This document shows, piece after piece, positions 1-9,422 of a stretch of DNA of 64,000 nucleotides. Source of the DNA: Lujinxingia sediminis (GTDB taxonomy: Bacteria; Myxococcota_A; Bradymonadia; Bradymonadales; Bradymonadaceae); NCBI RefSeq assembly GCF_004005565.1, contig NZ_SADD01000006.1, positions 62,001-126,000 on the forward strand. The letters run 5' to 3'. Made by a program: the position numbers and the translations under genes. Position 1 is the first letter of the stretch. Each line of letters begins with the position of its first letter. Under the pieces are notes generated by a model. That model was not told where the DNA came from. It saw nothing but the letters and a program-made list of their open reading frames with translations, and searched no databases.

Positions 1-1151
1 AGCCCGATGGCCTCGTCGGTGTCGCGGGCGCGCACCACCGCGGCGACCGGGCCGAAGGTCTCTTCGGCGAAGGCGGGCATCTCCGGGGTCACATCGACGA
101 GGAGCGTGGGGGCGTAGAAGTAGCCGGGGCGGTCGAGAGGCTCCCCGCCAACCAGGCAGCGCGCGCCCTGGCGCAGGCTGCGCTTGACCTGCTTATGCAG
201 CTCGTCGCGAAGATCTTTTCGGGCCATCGGCCCCACGTCGATGGCTTCGTCGTGGGGATCACCGACCTTGAGCGCTTCGATGGCGCTTTTAAAACGCGCG
301 ATGAACGCGTCGTAGATGGCCTCCTCGACGATGAAGCGTTTGGCGGCGATGCAGCTCTGGCCGTTGTTTTGAAAGCGTCCCTGGACGGCTTTTTCGACGG
401 TGCGTTCGAGGTCGCAGTCCGCGAGCACCACAAAAGGATCGGAGCCACCCAGCTCAAGCACGCATTTTTTGAGCGATTCGCCAGCGATCGAGGCCACCTG
501 GCGGCCGGCGCGGGTGGAGCCGGTCAGGGTCAGCGCGGCCACATCGCTGTGGCGGATGAGCTCCTCGGTTTTGCGATTGCTGATAAAAAGATGCTGGAAG
601 GTGCCCGGCGGAAAGCCCGCCGCGTCGAAGAGTTCCACGATGTCGCGGGCGCAGCCCGGGGTGCTCGATGCGTGTTTGAGCAGGGCGACGTTGCCGGCCA
701 TCATCGCCGGTGCCGCAAAGCGGAAGACCTGCCACAGCGGGAAGTTCCAGGGCATGATCGCCAGCACCACCCCTAAGGGCTCATAGGTGACGTAGGAGTC
801 GGAGGCCTCCGTCTCGATGTGGCGGGCTTCGAGCAGGGTGCCGGCGTGGTCGGCAAAATACTCACAGGCCCAGGCGCATTTCTCGACCTCGGCGCGGGCC
901 TGGGCGATGGGTTTGCCCATCTCGTCGGTCATGCGCCGGCTTAAGTGGGAGATGCCGCGGCGAAGTTCCTCGGCCAGCAGTCGGAAGTGGCGCGCACGCT
1001 CGACGATGGGGGTGTGGCGCCAGCGCTCAAAGCCCTCGCGCGCGGCGTTGAGGCGCTCGACGACCTCGTCGTTGGTATGGTCGGGGAACTCCGCGATGAG
1101 CTCTTCGGTGGTGGGGTTGATCGCGCGCATGGGGACCTCGGTTGAAAGCAT
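1..1151 (-). CDS. NAD(P)-dependent aldehyde dehydrogenase, succinate-semialdehyde type (3' end cut by window)
   Basis: Aldehyde dehydrogenase that would oxidise succinate semialdehyde (or a similar short aldehyde) to the acid using NAD(P)+, in the cytoplasm. The first 383 codons are present. The cofactor-binding MPWNFP segment, the LTGSTRAG loop, the LELGG glutamate region and the catalytic cysteine in NNGQSCIAAKRF (Cys267) are all readable. Family members are about 455-490 residues, so roughly 80-100 C-terminal residues lie beyond the window edge. Start chosen at 1151 because AGGA lies 7 bases upstream; an in-frame ATG at 1130 (MRAINPTTEE) preceded by GAGG is the alternative. The short N-terminus and SCIAAKRF context resemble the GabD/Sad (YneI) group. 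The exact substrate is inference. Confidence 0.88.
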   Translation of the reverse strand, partial: MLSTEVPMRAINPTTEELIAEFPDHTNDEVVERLNAAREGFERWRHTPIVERARHFRLLAEELRRGISHLSRRMTDEMGKPIAQARAEVEKCAWACEYFADHAGTLLEARHIETEASDSYVTYEPLGVVLAIMPWNFPLWQVFRFAAPAMMAGNVALLKHASSTPGCARDIVELFDAAGFPPGTFQHLFISNRKTEELIRHSDVAALTLTGSTRAGRQVASIAGESLKKCVLELGGSDPFVVLADCDLERTVEKAVQGRFQNNGQSCIAAKRFIVEEAIYDAFIARFKSAIEALKVGDPHDEAIDVGPMARKDLRDELHKQVKRSLRQGARCLVGGEPLDRPGYFYAPTLLVDVTPEMPAFAEETFGPVAAVVRARDTDEAIG

Positions 1152-1243
1152 GGGACATCCTATCAGCTGATGGGGCCAATCTAATCGCAGCGGCCCGGGG
1201 CACAACCGAGCCTCGCGGGGGCCCCGCGCTCATGAAAAGGACC

Positions 1244-2245
1244 TCAGTGACGCTCGGGGTGGTCGCGAAGCGCGCTGAGGGCGGAGGGGGAGAGTTCGTC
1301 GAGAAGTTCTGGGGCCGAGAGGCGCGCGCCCTCGGGCACCCAGCCCAGGCTGTGCGCCAGCAGTCCGATGATCGCCGGGGCGTCGAGACCTCGCTCGCGA
1401 AGCACATCCAGCGCATCGGAGCCGTCGCGTTTGGAGAGACGCTCGCCAGCTTCATCGCGCATCAGCGGCACGTGCCAGAAGCGGGGGGGCGGCTGGTCAA
1501 ACGCCTCAAAGAGCGCGATCTGGCGCGCGGTGGAGTCGAGCAGGTCGTCACCCCGCACCACATCGCTGATGCCCATCAACGCGTCATCCAGGACGACGGC
1601 GAGCTGGTAGGCGAAGATGTCGTCGGCCCGGCGCAGCACGAAGTCGCCGACGTCTTCAGCCAGATGCTGGCGCTGCACCCCGCAGATGAGGTCTTCAAAG
1701 ACAACCTCGCGCTCGCCGGCCACAAAACGCCAGGCGGGAGGGCGATCGGGGCGCTCCTGCTGGCGGGCTTCGCGCTCCGAGGCGCTTAAATGGCGGCAGC
1801 TGCCCGGGTAGATGATGCCACCGGGGCCGTGAGGGGCGCTGGCGGCCTCGGCGATGTCTTTGCGGGAGCAATAGCAAGGGTAGACCAGGCCCCGGGCTTG
1901 CAGGCGCAGCAGCGCGGCCTGGTAGAGCCCCACACGCTCCGACTGATTGTAGGGGCCGGCCGGACCTCCGAGCTCCGGGCCTTCGTCCCAGTCGAGGCCC
2001 AGCCAGCGCAGGTCGTCGAGGATCTTTTCTGCGCTGCCCTCACGCACCCGAGGCTGGTCGAGATCTTCGATGCGCATCACAAAACGCGCACCGGCCTGGC
2101 GGGCCTGCAGCCAGGCGACCAGCGCGGTGCGCAGGTTGCCGGTGTGCAGGTCGCCGGTGGGGCTTGGGGCGTAGCGCCCGGCGGGGCCCTGACGGCGAAG
2201 ATCAGCGGCGCGCTCAAAGAGAGGATCGAGGTCGGGCAGGGGCAT
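1244..2245 (-). CDS. gluQ: Glutamyl-Q tRNA(Asp) synthetase
   Basis: Class I synthetase-like enzyme that activates glutamate and attaches it to the queuosine base of tRNA(Asp), without charging a 3' end. The 333-residue protein has the N-terminal HIGH-type signature in YAPSPTGDLHTGNLRTAL, the MRIEDLDQPR segment, a Cys-rich insertion (CYCSRKDI and YPGSC) that fits the family's zinc site, and the KMSKS-like LSKRDG. It lacks the C-terminal anticodon-binding domain of GltX, which separates GluQRS from true GluRS. The reading frame stays open upstream to 2326, but homology starts at the ATG at 2245. Stands alone on the minus strand, 92 bp from the neighbouring dehydrogenase. Confidence 0.92.
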   Translation of the reverse strand: MPLPDLDPLFERAADLRRQGPAGRYAPSPTGDLHTGNLRTALVAWLQARQAGARFVMRIEDLDQPRVREGSAEKILDDLRWLGLDWDEGPELGGPAGPYNQSERVGLYQAALLRLQARGLVYPCYCSRKDIAEAASAPHGPGGIIYPGSCRHLSASEREARQQERPDRPPAWRFVAGEREVVFEDLICGVQRQHLAEDVGDFVLRRADDIFAYQLAVVLDDALMGISDVVRGDDLLDSTARQIALFEAFDQPPPRFWHVPLMRDEAGERLSKRDGSDALDVLRERGLDAPAIIGLLAHSLGWVPEGARLSAPELLDELSPSALSALRDHPERH

Positions 2246-2374
2246 GGGCGAGGTGGGGGGCTGAAAGGAGAAGGGCAGCGACGGCGCGTAGTATAGACGC
2301 AATCGCTGCGCTGCCCACCTGCACATTCCGCCGCACGGAATTCGGCCCCGCTTCGCCTCAGCGACGGATGTCTC

Positions 2375-3619
2375 TCAGCGTCGGGTGGGAAACGAGGAGC
2401 TGGGCGCCGGGGTGTCGGGGGCGACCCGCGGCGCCGGCGACGTTCTGGCAGGAGGGGCGTCGGCTTCGTCGGCTTCGTCGGAGGCGTCGGCTTCATCGGA
2501 GGCGTCTTCGGCGCTCTTCGGATCGGTGCTGGCCGGAGTCAACGCGTCGGCGTCTTCGGCGGAGGTCGGAGATGATGCGGCCTCGGCCGCGTTGTCTTCG
2601 GCCGGGGCGTCGGCGCGGGCGGGGGGCTCGTCGCTCTCGCAGGTGGCGCGCACCGGGCAGAACTCCTGACTTTTGCCGTCGAGGTAGCTCTGAGGCGGCA
2701 TGCGCGCAAAGGTGTGCTCGGGGCGCAGGCGAAAGCGTCCCGAGGGAATGTGCTCTTCGGCGGCGGCCATCGCCGCGACCGAATCGTCAAAAGGTCCAAG
2801 AAGGCGTGCGGTGGGGGCTTCAAAACGCTCGATGGCCACCTCGCGCAGCTCGGCGGCCTGGCCGAAGCGCCCGCCGGCGCTCTCGACCTCCACGGTGGTG
2901 GTCTCACCGGTGGTGTGGCGCACGTCGCTTATGCTCACCAGAAGCACGCCGTAGAAGGGGCCGTTATGCGGGGGGCTCAGGTCCTGGCGGGTATAGCTGA
3001 CGATCATCGCGCCGCTTAAGTTGTTGTCGGGGCGAAAGGCGCAGAGCTGCTCGGTGCGCAGCACCCGGATGGGACCGCGCTCCTCCAGGGCGATCTCGAC
3101 GGCGGCCAGCTCCATATCATGGAGGCCCACAAAGAGGCGGTCGCCGCGGCGGGCGTCGTGGCTTGCGAAGAGCGCGAAGAGCGGGGTGTGGGCGTTGGGG
3201 CGCTCGGCGAAAAAGCAGTGGGCGGCGTGGGTATCTCGTCCGCGCAGCGGGCGGTGTGCGATGCCCTCGGTGATCACCGGATCGACCGAAACGGTATGCC
3301 AGCCCAGGCGCCCCTCGTAGGTGGTCCGGGCGCTGCTGAGCTGCTCAGGCTCGCGCCAGGGATGCTCGGGGCGGGAGCCGTGGGCAACCTCGCGGATCGG
3401 TGGCGGCATGGTGCCTTCGTAGCGCATGCGCTGGGCGATGGCGGCCTGCTCGGCGGCCAGGTGCACCACAAGCTCGGCGCGTCGAAGCGGGGGCTGAATG
3501 CACTCCGCGCAGCGTACCTCCTCGGGCTCTGGGGGGGCGCTGGCGCAGCTCAACCCGCCACTGGCAAGGAGCAGCGCGCAGCAGAGCGTGGCGAGCACGA
3601 TCGGAGCGTGACGTGGCAT
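2375..3619 (-). CDS. Hypothetical lipoprotein with acidic Ala/Asp-rich C-terminal tail
   Basis: 414-residue predicted lipoprotein: a hydrophobic signal followed by a lipobox ending GLSCA. A short Cys pair (CAECIQPP) follows, then a soluble domain of about 270 residues I do not recognise. The last ~100 residues are low complexity, rich in Ala, Asp, Glu, Ser and Pro, with repeated SDEADA-type segments that look like a disordered spacer. That such a spacer sits at the C-terminus, and not next to the lipid anchor, is unusual. Product would be tethered to a membrane facing the periplasm or outside. No enzymatic motif was seen. The start codon fits the signal peptide well and has a GGGGGAGACC ribosome site upstream. 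Confidence 0.8.
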   Translation of the reverse strand: MPRHAPIVLATLCCALLLASGGLSCASAPPEPEEVRCAECIQPPLRRAELVVHLAAEQAAIAQRMRYEGTMPPPIREVAHGSRPEHPWREPEQLSSARTTYEGRLGWHTVSVDPVITEGIAHRPLRGRDTHAAHCFFAERPNAHTPLFALFASHDARRGDRLFVGLHDMELAAVEIALEERGPIRVLRTEQLCAFRPDNNLSGAMIVSYTRQDLSPPHNGPFYGVLLVSISDVRHTTGETTTVEVESAGGRFGQAAELREVAIERFEAPTARLLGPFDDSVAAMAAAEEHIPSGRFRLRPEHTFARMPPQSYLDGKSQEFCPVRATCESDEPPARADAPAEDNAAEAASSPTSAEDADALTPASTDPKSAEDASDEADASDEADEADAPPARTSPAPRVAPDTPAPSSSFPTRR

Positions 3620-3834
3620 GGTCTCCCCCTTTAAAAAAGTTCTTCGGCCTGCACCCGGGCGCTTCGTCTGTGTGGGGCTAACGTGTTGAGCCTACAGGGA
3701 AAATTAATCACGTGCTCCCGGGCGAAAAATGCAGGGTGAGGGATTGACCGCGCCCCTGGCGAGCGCAAGATCGCGCCACGCGAAGCAGTCTTGTGTCGCG
3801 GGCATTCAACGGTCTGGCCGCAGGGGAGACACGC

Positions 3835-5109
3835 ATGATTTTGATCACGGGACGACGCGCTCCACAGGTGCCTCAGGTGCTGAAGGAGCAGGGCTTTGAG
3901 GTGGAGATTCGCGACGGTGCAACGCCGGAGCATGCCTCCTCGGGGCAGGATGGTTTTGATGCGAAGGGGGAGGCGGAGGTGGTGGTGATTGAGGGCGATG
4001 CCCGCACGCTTGAGCGTGTTTTGAGCGCATCGCGAGAGGTGAAGCCGCGCAGCTCCCGCGCGCTGCGCGTGGCCTTTACCTACAACATCAAACGGGGCAT
4101 CGCCGGGGATCAAGAAGCCGAGTTCGACTCGCCGCGCACCATCTCGGCGATCGTCGAGGCCTTGCAGGGCTGGGGCTATGAGGTGGTGCCCATTGAGGCG
4201 GGCCCCGACCTTCCAGCGCGCCTCGACGCGGTGGCGCCCGACCTTGTGTTCAACATCGCCGAGGGCTGGCACGGGCGCAGCCGCGAGAGCCAGGTGCCGG
4301 CGATGCTGGAGTACCGCGGCATTCCCTTTGTGGGCAGCGATTCGGTGTCGATCGCGCTGACCCTCGACAAGGTCCTGGCCAAGCGCCTGGTGGCCTCGGC
4401 CGGGCTCGACACGCCGGCCTTTCAGGTGTTTCGGGCCGCCGATGAGCCGCTCAACCCGGCGCTCGCGTTTCCGCTGATCGTCAAGCCGGCCTGTGAGGGT
4501 TCGAGCAAGGGCATCGGTGAGGGCGCGGTGGTGCATGATGAGGAGGCGCTGCGCGCTCGGGTGCGCCATCTGCGCGAGCGCTACAACCAGCCCGCCCTGG
4601 TGGAGGCGTACATCAGCGGGCGAGAGTTCACGGTGGCGGTGATCGGAAACGGTCAGGATCCCTGTGTGCTGCCGGTGCTGGAGGTGGCGTTTAATGAGGC
4701 TGCCGGCGAGTTTCCGGTCTACAGCTACGAGATCAAGCAGGAGATCGTGGCCGGAGCGCGCTATCTCTGCCCGGCGCCGATCGACGGGGAGCTGGCCGAG
4801 CGTCTGGCGCGCCGCGCCCGCGAGGTCTTTGGCGCGCTGGAGCTGCGCGACCTGGCGCGGGTGGATTTTCGCCTGGCTGACGACGGTACGATTCACTTCC
4901 TGGAGGTCAACCCGCTGCCGGGGCTCACGCCCGACTACAGCGATGTATGCCTGATCGCCTCGGCCGCCGGGCTGACCTACCAGACGCTCGTGGGCCATCT
5001 GATGCGCGCGGCGCTCACGCGGATGGGATTTCCCGAAGAGGCGATGCCCGGTGTGGTGCCGCTCTCGACGCTGGCTGCAGGCGTGGGCCTGGGGGAGGCC
5101 GTGGGTTGA
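3835..5109 (+). CDS. ATP-grasp ligase of the D-alanine-D-alanine ligase family
   Basis: 424-residue ATP-grasp enzyme expected to join an amino acid or peptide carboxylate to an amine with ATP hydrolysis. Readable signatures include FNIAEGWHGRSRESQVPAM, GSDSVSIALTLDK, the ATP lysine region LIVKPACEGSSKGIG, GREFTVAVIGN, ARVDFRL and the metal-binding FLEVNPLPGLTP. It differs from housekeeping Ddl by a ~75-residue N-terminal extension without recognised motif and by YSYEIKQ in the substrate region. Start at 3835 has GGGGAG 8 bases upstream; an upstream ATG at 3793 lacks a ribosome site. The stop overlaps the start of the P1-family peptidase, so the two are translationally coupled. Substrate unknown; a D-amino-acid or dipeptide ligase role is inference. 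Confidence 0.85.
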   Translation: MILITGRRAPQVPQVLKEQGFEVEIRDGATPEHASSGQDGFDAKGEAEVVVIEGDARTLERVLSASREVKPRSSRALRVAFTYNIKRGIAGDQEAEFDSPRTISAIVEALQGWGYEVVPIEAGPDLPARLDAVAPDLVFNIAEGWHGRSRESQVPAMLEYRGIPFVGSDSVSIALTLDKVLAKRLVASAGLDTPAFQVFRAADEPLNPALAFPLIVKPACEGSSKGIGEGAVVHDEEALRARVRHLRERYNQPALVEAYISGREFTVAVIGNGQDPCVLPVLEVAFNEAAGEFPVYSYEIKQEIVAGARYLCPAPIDGELAERLARRAREVFGALELRDLARVDFRLADDGTIHFLEVNPLPGLTPDYSDVCLIASAAGLTYQTLVGHLMRAALTRMGFPEEAMPGVVPLSTLAAGVGLGEAVG

Positions 5110-6212
5110 GCGAGCAGGTAAGCCTCAGACCCCGCGGCCGCAGGCCGCGGGCGCGCGAAGCCGGCGTGCGCATCGGGCGGCTCCCCTGCGGGCCGCTCAA
5201 CGCCATCACCGACGTGGCCGGCGTCAAAGTGGGGCATCGCACCCTGATGTCCTACGACGGCCAGGTGCGCAGCGGCGTCACCGCGATCTTGCCCAACGAC
5301 AACCCCTATGAGGAGCGCGTCATCGGCGGGAGCTTTACGCTCAACGGCGCTGGCGAGGTCTCCGGGCTTGTGCAGGTCAACGAGTGGGGGCTGCTCGAGA
5401 CGCCGATCTGCCTCACAAACACCTTAAGCGTGGGCGTGGTGCAAGACGCGGTGGTGCAGTGGATGGTGCGCCGCCACCCCGAGATCGGCCGCAGGGGCGA
5501 TGTGCCGATTCCCCTTGTTGGCGAGTGCGACGACTCCTGGCTCAACGACATCGCCGGCGGTCACCTGCGCGCCCAGCACGTCTTTGAGGCGCTCGATCGC
5601 GCACGCGGCGGCCGGGTGCGCGAGGGCAACGTCGGCGGGGGCACGGGCATGATCACCTGCGACTTTAAAGCCGGCGTGGGCACCTCCTCGCGGCGTTTTG
5701 GTCCGCCGGAGATGAGCTACACCCTGGGGGTGCTCGTGCAGTCGAATTTCGGGGTGATGAACGATCTGCGCATCGCCGGGGTGCCCGTGGGCCAGGTGCT
5801 TGAGCGCGATTATGAGGGCTACGACCGCCGCCGGGTGAACTACGGCAGCATCATCGTGGTCTTTGCCACCGACGCGCCGCTTTTACCCAAACAGCTTGAG
5901 CGCATCGCCAAACGCTGCGCGCTGGGCCTGGGGCGCGTGGGCAGCATGGCCGCACACGGCTCCGGGGAGATCATTCTGGGGTTTTCGACCACCAACATCG
6001 TGCCGCGCCACCCGGTGGGCTGGACCGGCTCGCTGGTCTATGTGCACGACCAGCACACCCGCGACCTCTACGAGGCCGCCATCGAGGCCACCGAAGAGGC
6101 CGTGGTCAACAGCCTCTTCGCCGCCGAGTCGATGTCGGGCTTTCTGGGCCGCTATGTGCCCTCACTTCCCCTCGACGACGTCCGCCAGATCATGGCCTCC
6201 CGCGGCTGCTGA
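5106..6212 (+). CDS. P1-family aminopeptidase (DmpA / L-aminopeptidase-D-esterase type)
   Basis: 368-residue member of the N-terminal-nucleophile-like P1 peptidase family, which self-cleaves and then removes N-terminal residues, D-amino acids or beta-peptides. The N-terminal block RAREAGVRIGRLPCGPLNA with DVAGVKVGH is diagnostic, and the nucleophile is Ser286 in MAAHGSGEIILGFST, where autoproteolysis would separate the two chains. Length matches DmpA (about 375). The start is taken as TTG at 5106, overlapping the ligase stop as TTGA; GTG at 5166 is possible but would clip the conserved N-terminal block. The pairing with a D-Ala-D-Ala-ligase-like enzyme suggests a shared peptide or D-amino-acid substrate (inference). 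Confidence 0.88.
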   Translation: MSEQVSLRPRGRRPRAREAGVRIGRLPCGPLNAITDVAGVKVGHRTLMSYDGQVRSGVTAILPNDNPYEERVIGGSFTLNGAGEVSGLVQVNEWGLLETPICLTNTLSVGVVQDAVVQWMVRRHPEIGRRGDVPIPLVGECDDSWLNDIAGGHLRAQHVFEALDRARGGRVREGNVGGGTGMITCDFKAGVGTSSRRFGPPEMSYTLGVLVQSNFGVMNDLRIAGVPVGQVLERDYEGYDRRRVNYGSIIVVFATDAPLLPKQLERIAKRCALGLGRVGSMAAHGSGEIILGFSTTNIVPRHPVGWTGSLVYVHDQHTRDLYEAAIEATEEAVVNSLFAAESMSGFLGRYVPSLPLDDVRQIMASRGC

Positions 6213-6217
6213 TTTTC

Positions 6218-6300
6218 TCAATCAGGGAGGAAGGTGTGGTCAGGCGTTGTGGTGAAAACACAACAACGCCTGAGCGCCTGATTGAAATAACCTGATTGAA
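6218..6300. terminator. Nested inverted repeats between convergent genes
   Basis: CAGGCGTTGT at 6241-6250 pairs perfectly with ACAACGCCTG at 6263-6272 over a 12-base loop. An outer arm TCAATCAGG (6218-6226) pairs with CCTGATTGA (6277-6285), and CCTGATTGA is repeated at 6291. It lies between two convergent genes and probably ends both transcripts, although no clear U-tract follows on either strand. Confidence 0.5.
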
Positions 6301-6312
6301 AATCATTGGAAA

Positions 6313-8322
6313 TTAGCGATCGCTGGCGGCTTCCAGGTTCAGGCCGCCGGGGGAGGCGTAGGAGACGTGGCAGGCGTAGCCGTAGCCCACCACGCCAAAA
6401 GGCTCGTCGGCGCTGAGCGTGTGGAAGCCGGCGTCGACCTCCAGCGTGGCGACCTCAAAGCGGCCGCGGCTTCCCACAAGCGCCCAGCGCGAAGCGGGGA
6501 TGGGCTCTCCGTCGATGCGCACCTCCTGACCGGTGGGCACGATGATGTTGAGGTAGTCCCGCTCGTAATTCTGAGGGGTGAGCACGATGTAGTTGTCGCG
6601 GAACTGGTCGGTGGGCACGCCCGCCGACATCGCCGGGTCGCCGATGCCGGTGGGGTTGTTGAAGTCGATGCCCTCGTTGCACTCCCGCGGGATGCCCAGC
6701 CAGTTGGAGCCGACCATGTATTGCATCAGGGCGACGGGCTTGCTGGCGCCGAGCTCGAAATGCTCGCGGGCCTCAAACTGGCGCCATTCGCCGGCCTGAA
6801 GCGTGCGGCCGTGCACGCCATCGATGGGCGGGTCGGTCTGGAGCTGGGTGCCGTCTTCCGCCGCGATCACCCGCCAGACGTCGGGCTCGGGCTGGGAGCC
6901 CACCGCGCGCGGGCTGAACTTGGAGCCCACATAACGCGTGCCCCAGGCCTCCACCGGCAGCAGCACCGACTCGATGTGGTCGCAGCGGTTCACGCCGAGC
7001 ACGACGTTGCCGCATTGGTGGCCTCCGAAGACGGTGATGGGCTGCTCGGCGATGATATGCGTGCCGGTCAGATCGGGGCAGGGGGAGGTCTGCTCGGGCG
7101 GCCCGTCGGGGGAGGCCAGGCAGCCTTCCTGCTGCGCGGCGCTGAGCTCCACACCGGAGGTCGACAGGTTCAGCGACTGCCCCGGAGCGAGCGTAAAGAC
7201 GCGTTCTTCGCCGGCGGGGATCGCCGGCACCCCCGGTCCGCTGATCACCTCCGCCGAGGGGGTGATGCGCACTTCGTTGGGCTGGTTGGTGGAGTTGACG
7301 ATCGTCAGGTAGCCGCGGATGCGCGTGGCCCCTCCGCGGAAGTACCAGCTCATGCCAAAGTACTCGCGGCCCACCGAGTTGGTCGGAAGCAGGAGGGTGC
7401 CGTCGTTGGAGTAGACGTCGACGTTGTTGAGCGGGTTGAACTGGTGGGCGACCACCGGAATCGAGCTCGTGACGCGGATGGCGTGGTCGTCAAAGATGCG
7501 CGTGCCGCTGTGATCGTAGCCCACCGGAATTGAGAAAATGCGCGCCTCCCCGGGAGGGATGGTCGTATCAAAAGGCTGGCCTTCGCTGTCGTTGAGGAGC
7601 TCGCGGCTTGTGGCGCCCTCAAAAAGGCGCACCCGGGCGTCGAGCTCCTCGTTGGGGTTGGTGATGACGATGGCGTGGGGCTGGCTCAACGCCTCTTCGA
7701 AGTTATCGAGGTCGGCCGACCAGTACTCGCAGCCGATGTAGCTGGAGACCTTGGTGGAGATCTCGCAGAGCTCCTCGCAGGCCCCGTCAAAGCATTCGGT
7801 GCCGGTGGGGCAGCGCTGGCCGGGCACGTAGGCGCCGGCCTCGTTGCAGACTTCGAGTTGATCGCGGCCCAGGCAGCGGTTGATGCCCGCCTGGCACTCG
7901 GGCTGGCCGCAGCGCCCCTCCTCGCAGGTGGCGCCGCCGGGGCACTCCGCCTCGCGCCAGGCGGTGCCGGTGGCGTTGCAGAAGCGCTGCAGGCCCTCAT
8001 CGGTGCAGGCATCAAAGGCGCCGGGCTCGCAGAGCTGGTCGGTGCAGCGGGCCGAGGCCGCGTCGCAGCGAAGCTCCCCCTCGCAGAGGGTCGTCTCCCA
8101 GCCGGTGGCGTCGGCGCGGCAGACTTCCAGCGTCACCGCGTCATCGCAGCGCGCCTCCCCGGGCACACACACGGTGGCCGTGTCACCGGCGTCACCCGTG
8201 GTGTCGGCGTCGTCCGGGCTGGAGGCGTCGGGGCCCTCGGTGGGGTCGACCGGGGAGGAGCAGCCGGCGGCAAGGAGCGCGGCCAGCATCAGCGGGAGAA
8301 GCGTTGAGAGTGGTAAGCGCAC
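6313..8322 (-). CDS. Cys-rich lipoprotein with IgGFc-binding-type domain
   Basis: 669-residue surface lipoprotein. The GTG start at 8322 is followed by a signal peptide with lipobox AAGCSSP and has AGGG 8 bases upstream; an upstream ATG at 8406 would give an atypical signal. After an Asp/Thr-rich spacer there are about five Cys-rich modules of the form C-x6-C...C-x5-C (for example [20 protein letters not shown]), then a ~450-residue region starting near [11 protein letters not shown] with [17 protein letters not shown] and EAWGTRYV. This arrangement is typical of the IgGFc-binding N-terminal family that is abundant in myxobacterial genomes. It likely acts in surface adhesion or matrix binding; the ligand is unknown. 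Stand-alone gene. Confidence 0.82.
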   Translation of the reverse strand: MRLPLSTLLPLMLAALLAAGCSSPVDPTEGPDASSPDDADTTGDAGDTATVCVPGEARCDDAVTLEVCRADATGWETTLCEGELRCDAASARCTDQLCEPGAFDACTDEGLQRFCNATGTAWREAECPGGATCEEGRCGQPECQAGINRCLGRDQLEVCNEAGAYVPGQRCPTGTECFDGACEELCEISTKVSSYIGCEYWSADLDNFEEALSQPHAIVITNPNEELDARVRLFEGATSRELLNDSEGQPFDTTIPPGEARIFSIPVGYDHSGTRIFDDHAIRVTSSIPVVAHQFNPLNNVDVYSNDGTLLLPTNSVGREYFGMSWYFRGGATRIRGYLTIVNSTNQPNEVRITPSAEVISGPGVPAIPAGEERVFTLAPGQSLNLSTSGVELSAAQQEGCLASPDGPPEQTSPCPDLTGTHIIAEQPITVFGGHQCGNVVLGVNRCDHIESVLLPVEAWGTRYVGSKFSPRAVGSQPEPDVWRVIAAEDGTQLQTDPPIDGVHGRTLQAGEWRQFEAREHFELGASKPVALMQYMVGSNWLGIPRECNEGIDFNNPTGIGDPAMSAGVPTDQFRDNYIVLTPQNYERDYLNIIVPTGQEVRIDGEPIPASRWALVGSRGRFEVATLEVDAGFHTLSADEPFGVVGYGYACHVSYASPGGLNLEAASDR

Positions 8323-8462
8323 GTTAAACCCTGGTGGTGGAAACAAAAACACGCGGCCTGCCACCAAACAGTGCAGGCCGCGTGCTTTATGCCGTGGGGC
8401 GCCCACCTGCCTGGCGCCCGTCTGAGAGGAGGCGCCCCGGCGAAGAGACGCCGGGCGTAGGA

Positions 8463-9422
8463 TCAGGCCGGGGTCTTCGCCGAGGATTCGGGCGTGCGCC
8501 GCTTGGGCGCGTCGGCCGGCGCTTTTTCAGCGTTTTTCTCGGTGGCCGGGCTGGCGGGCTTTCCCGCCTCGGCACCGCCCTGCTTAAAGCTCTCGGCCGG
8601 GGGGTGGTGGTAGGCCGGGTCCATCAGGCATTCGCGCATCGTCGTGACGAGCTTGCCGATGTGGTAGCCGTCGTAGCAGCGGTGATCGAGCGTGAACGAG
8701 GAGCTCATCACGTCGGCCACCTTGACCTTTCCGTCGACCACCGCCGGGGCCTGGTAGACCGCCCCGGGAAGGAGCACCAGCGGGGTGCGCGAGGCCGGCA
8801 CCAGCGGCGCAAGCCCCAGGCGGATATTAAAGGGGGCGCAGTTGGTGACCATGCCGCTTCCAAAGGGATCGTCGCGGATGCCCAGCTTGCCCAGGTCAAT
8901 CGGCACCGCGAAGGTCAGCATATCGACCATGCGCATCACCGCCGGAAGCAGCAGCGGCGGAATCTTATCGATCATCGACTTGGTCTGCTCGATCTCCTCG
9001 TCCTGCCCCTTGCGCACGCGCGTGGCGCGGGTGTGCAGGTACTCGGCGATCTCGACGATCGAGAGGCGATCGGCGTTGCGGATCTTCACCCCGCTCAAAT
9101 CCGCGTCCTTGCCGTCGCCCCCGGCCACGGCCACCTGACAGAAAATATCGATGTTCTCGCGCTGCAGCACGCGGTTGCCGACCACAATCACGTTGAGCTC
9201 GGGGTAGAGCGAGAACATGATCGCCATCGATTTGACGAGGTACGCCGTCATCGTGATCTTCTGGCCCGAGTACGCGCTGACCTCCTCCAGGTAGGTGAGG
9301 ATCTTGTCGGCCGGGTGGGTCTCGTGGCCGTAGACGGTGGGGTCGGAGGGGCGGTTCCACATGCCCACCGAGAGCTTTCGCCACGACGAGGTGCGGGTGG
9401 GTTTCTTCCAGAGTTTGGCCAT
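8463..9422 (-). CDS. Stand-alone 2-oxoacid dehydrogenase E2-type acyltransferase domain
   Basis: 319-residue protein made up only of the catalytic (CAT-fold) domain of E2 acyltransferases. The active-site motif [13 protein letters not shown] is intact, with catalytic His247 and Asp251, and [10 protein letters not shown] near the N-terminus matches the family. There is no lipoyl domain and no E1/E3-binding domain, which a working pyruvate or 2-oxoglutarate dehydrogenase E2 needs. The final ~45 residues are an Ala/Pro/Lys-rich tail. No E1 or E3 gene lies nearby. It may acylate another carrier, or use lipoyl domains encoded elsewhere; function is uncertain. Family membership is secure. Confidence 0.85.
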   Translation of the reverse strand: MAKLWKKPTRTSSWRKLSVGMWNRPSDPTVYGHETHPADKILTYLEEVSAYSGQKITMTAYLVKSMAIMFSLYPELNVIVVGNRVLQRENIDIFCQVAVAGGDGKDADLSGVKIRNADRLSIVEIAEYLHTRATRVRKGQDEEIEQTKSMIDKIPPLLLPAVMRMVDMLTFAVPIDLGKLGIRDDPFGSGMVTNCAPFNIRLGLAPLVPASRTPLVLLPGAVYQAPAVVDGKVKVADVMSSSFTLDHRCYDGYHIGKLVTTMRECLMDPAYHHPPAESFKQGGAEAGKPASPATEKNAEKAPADAPKRRTPESSAKTPA

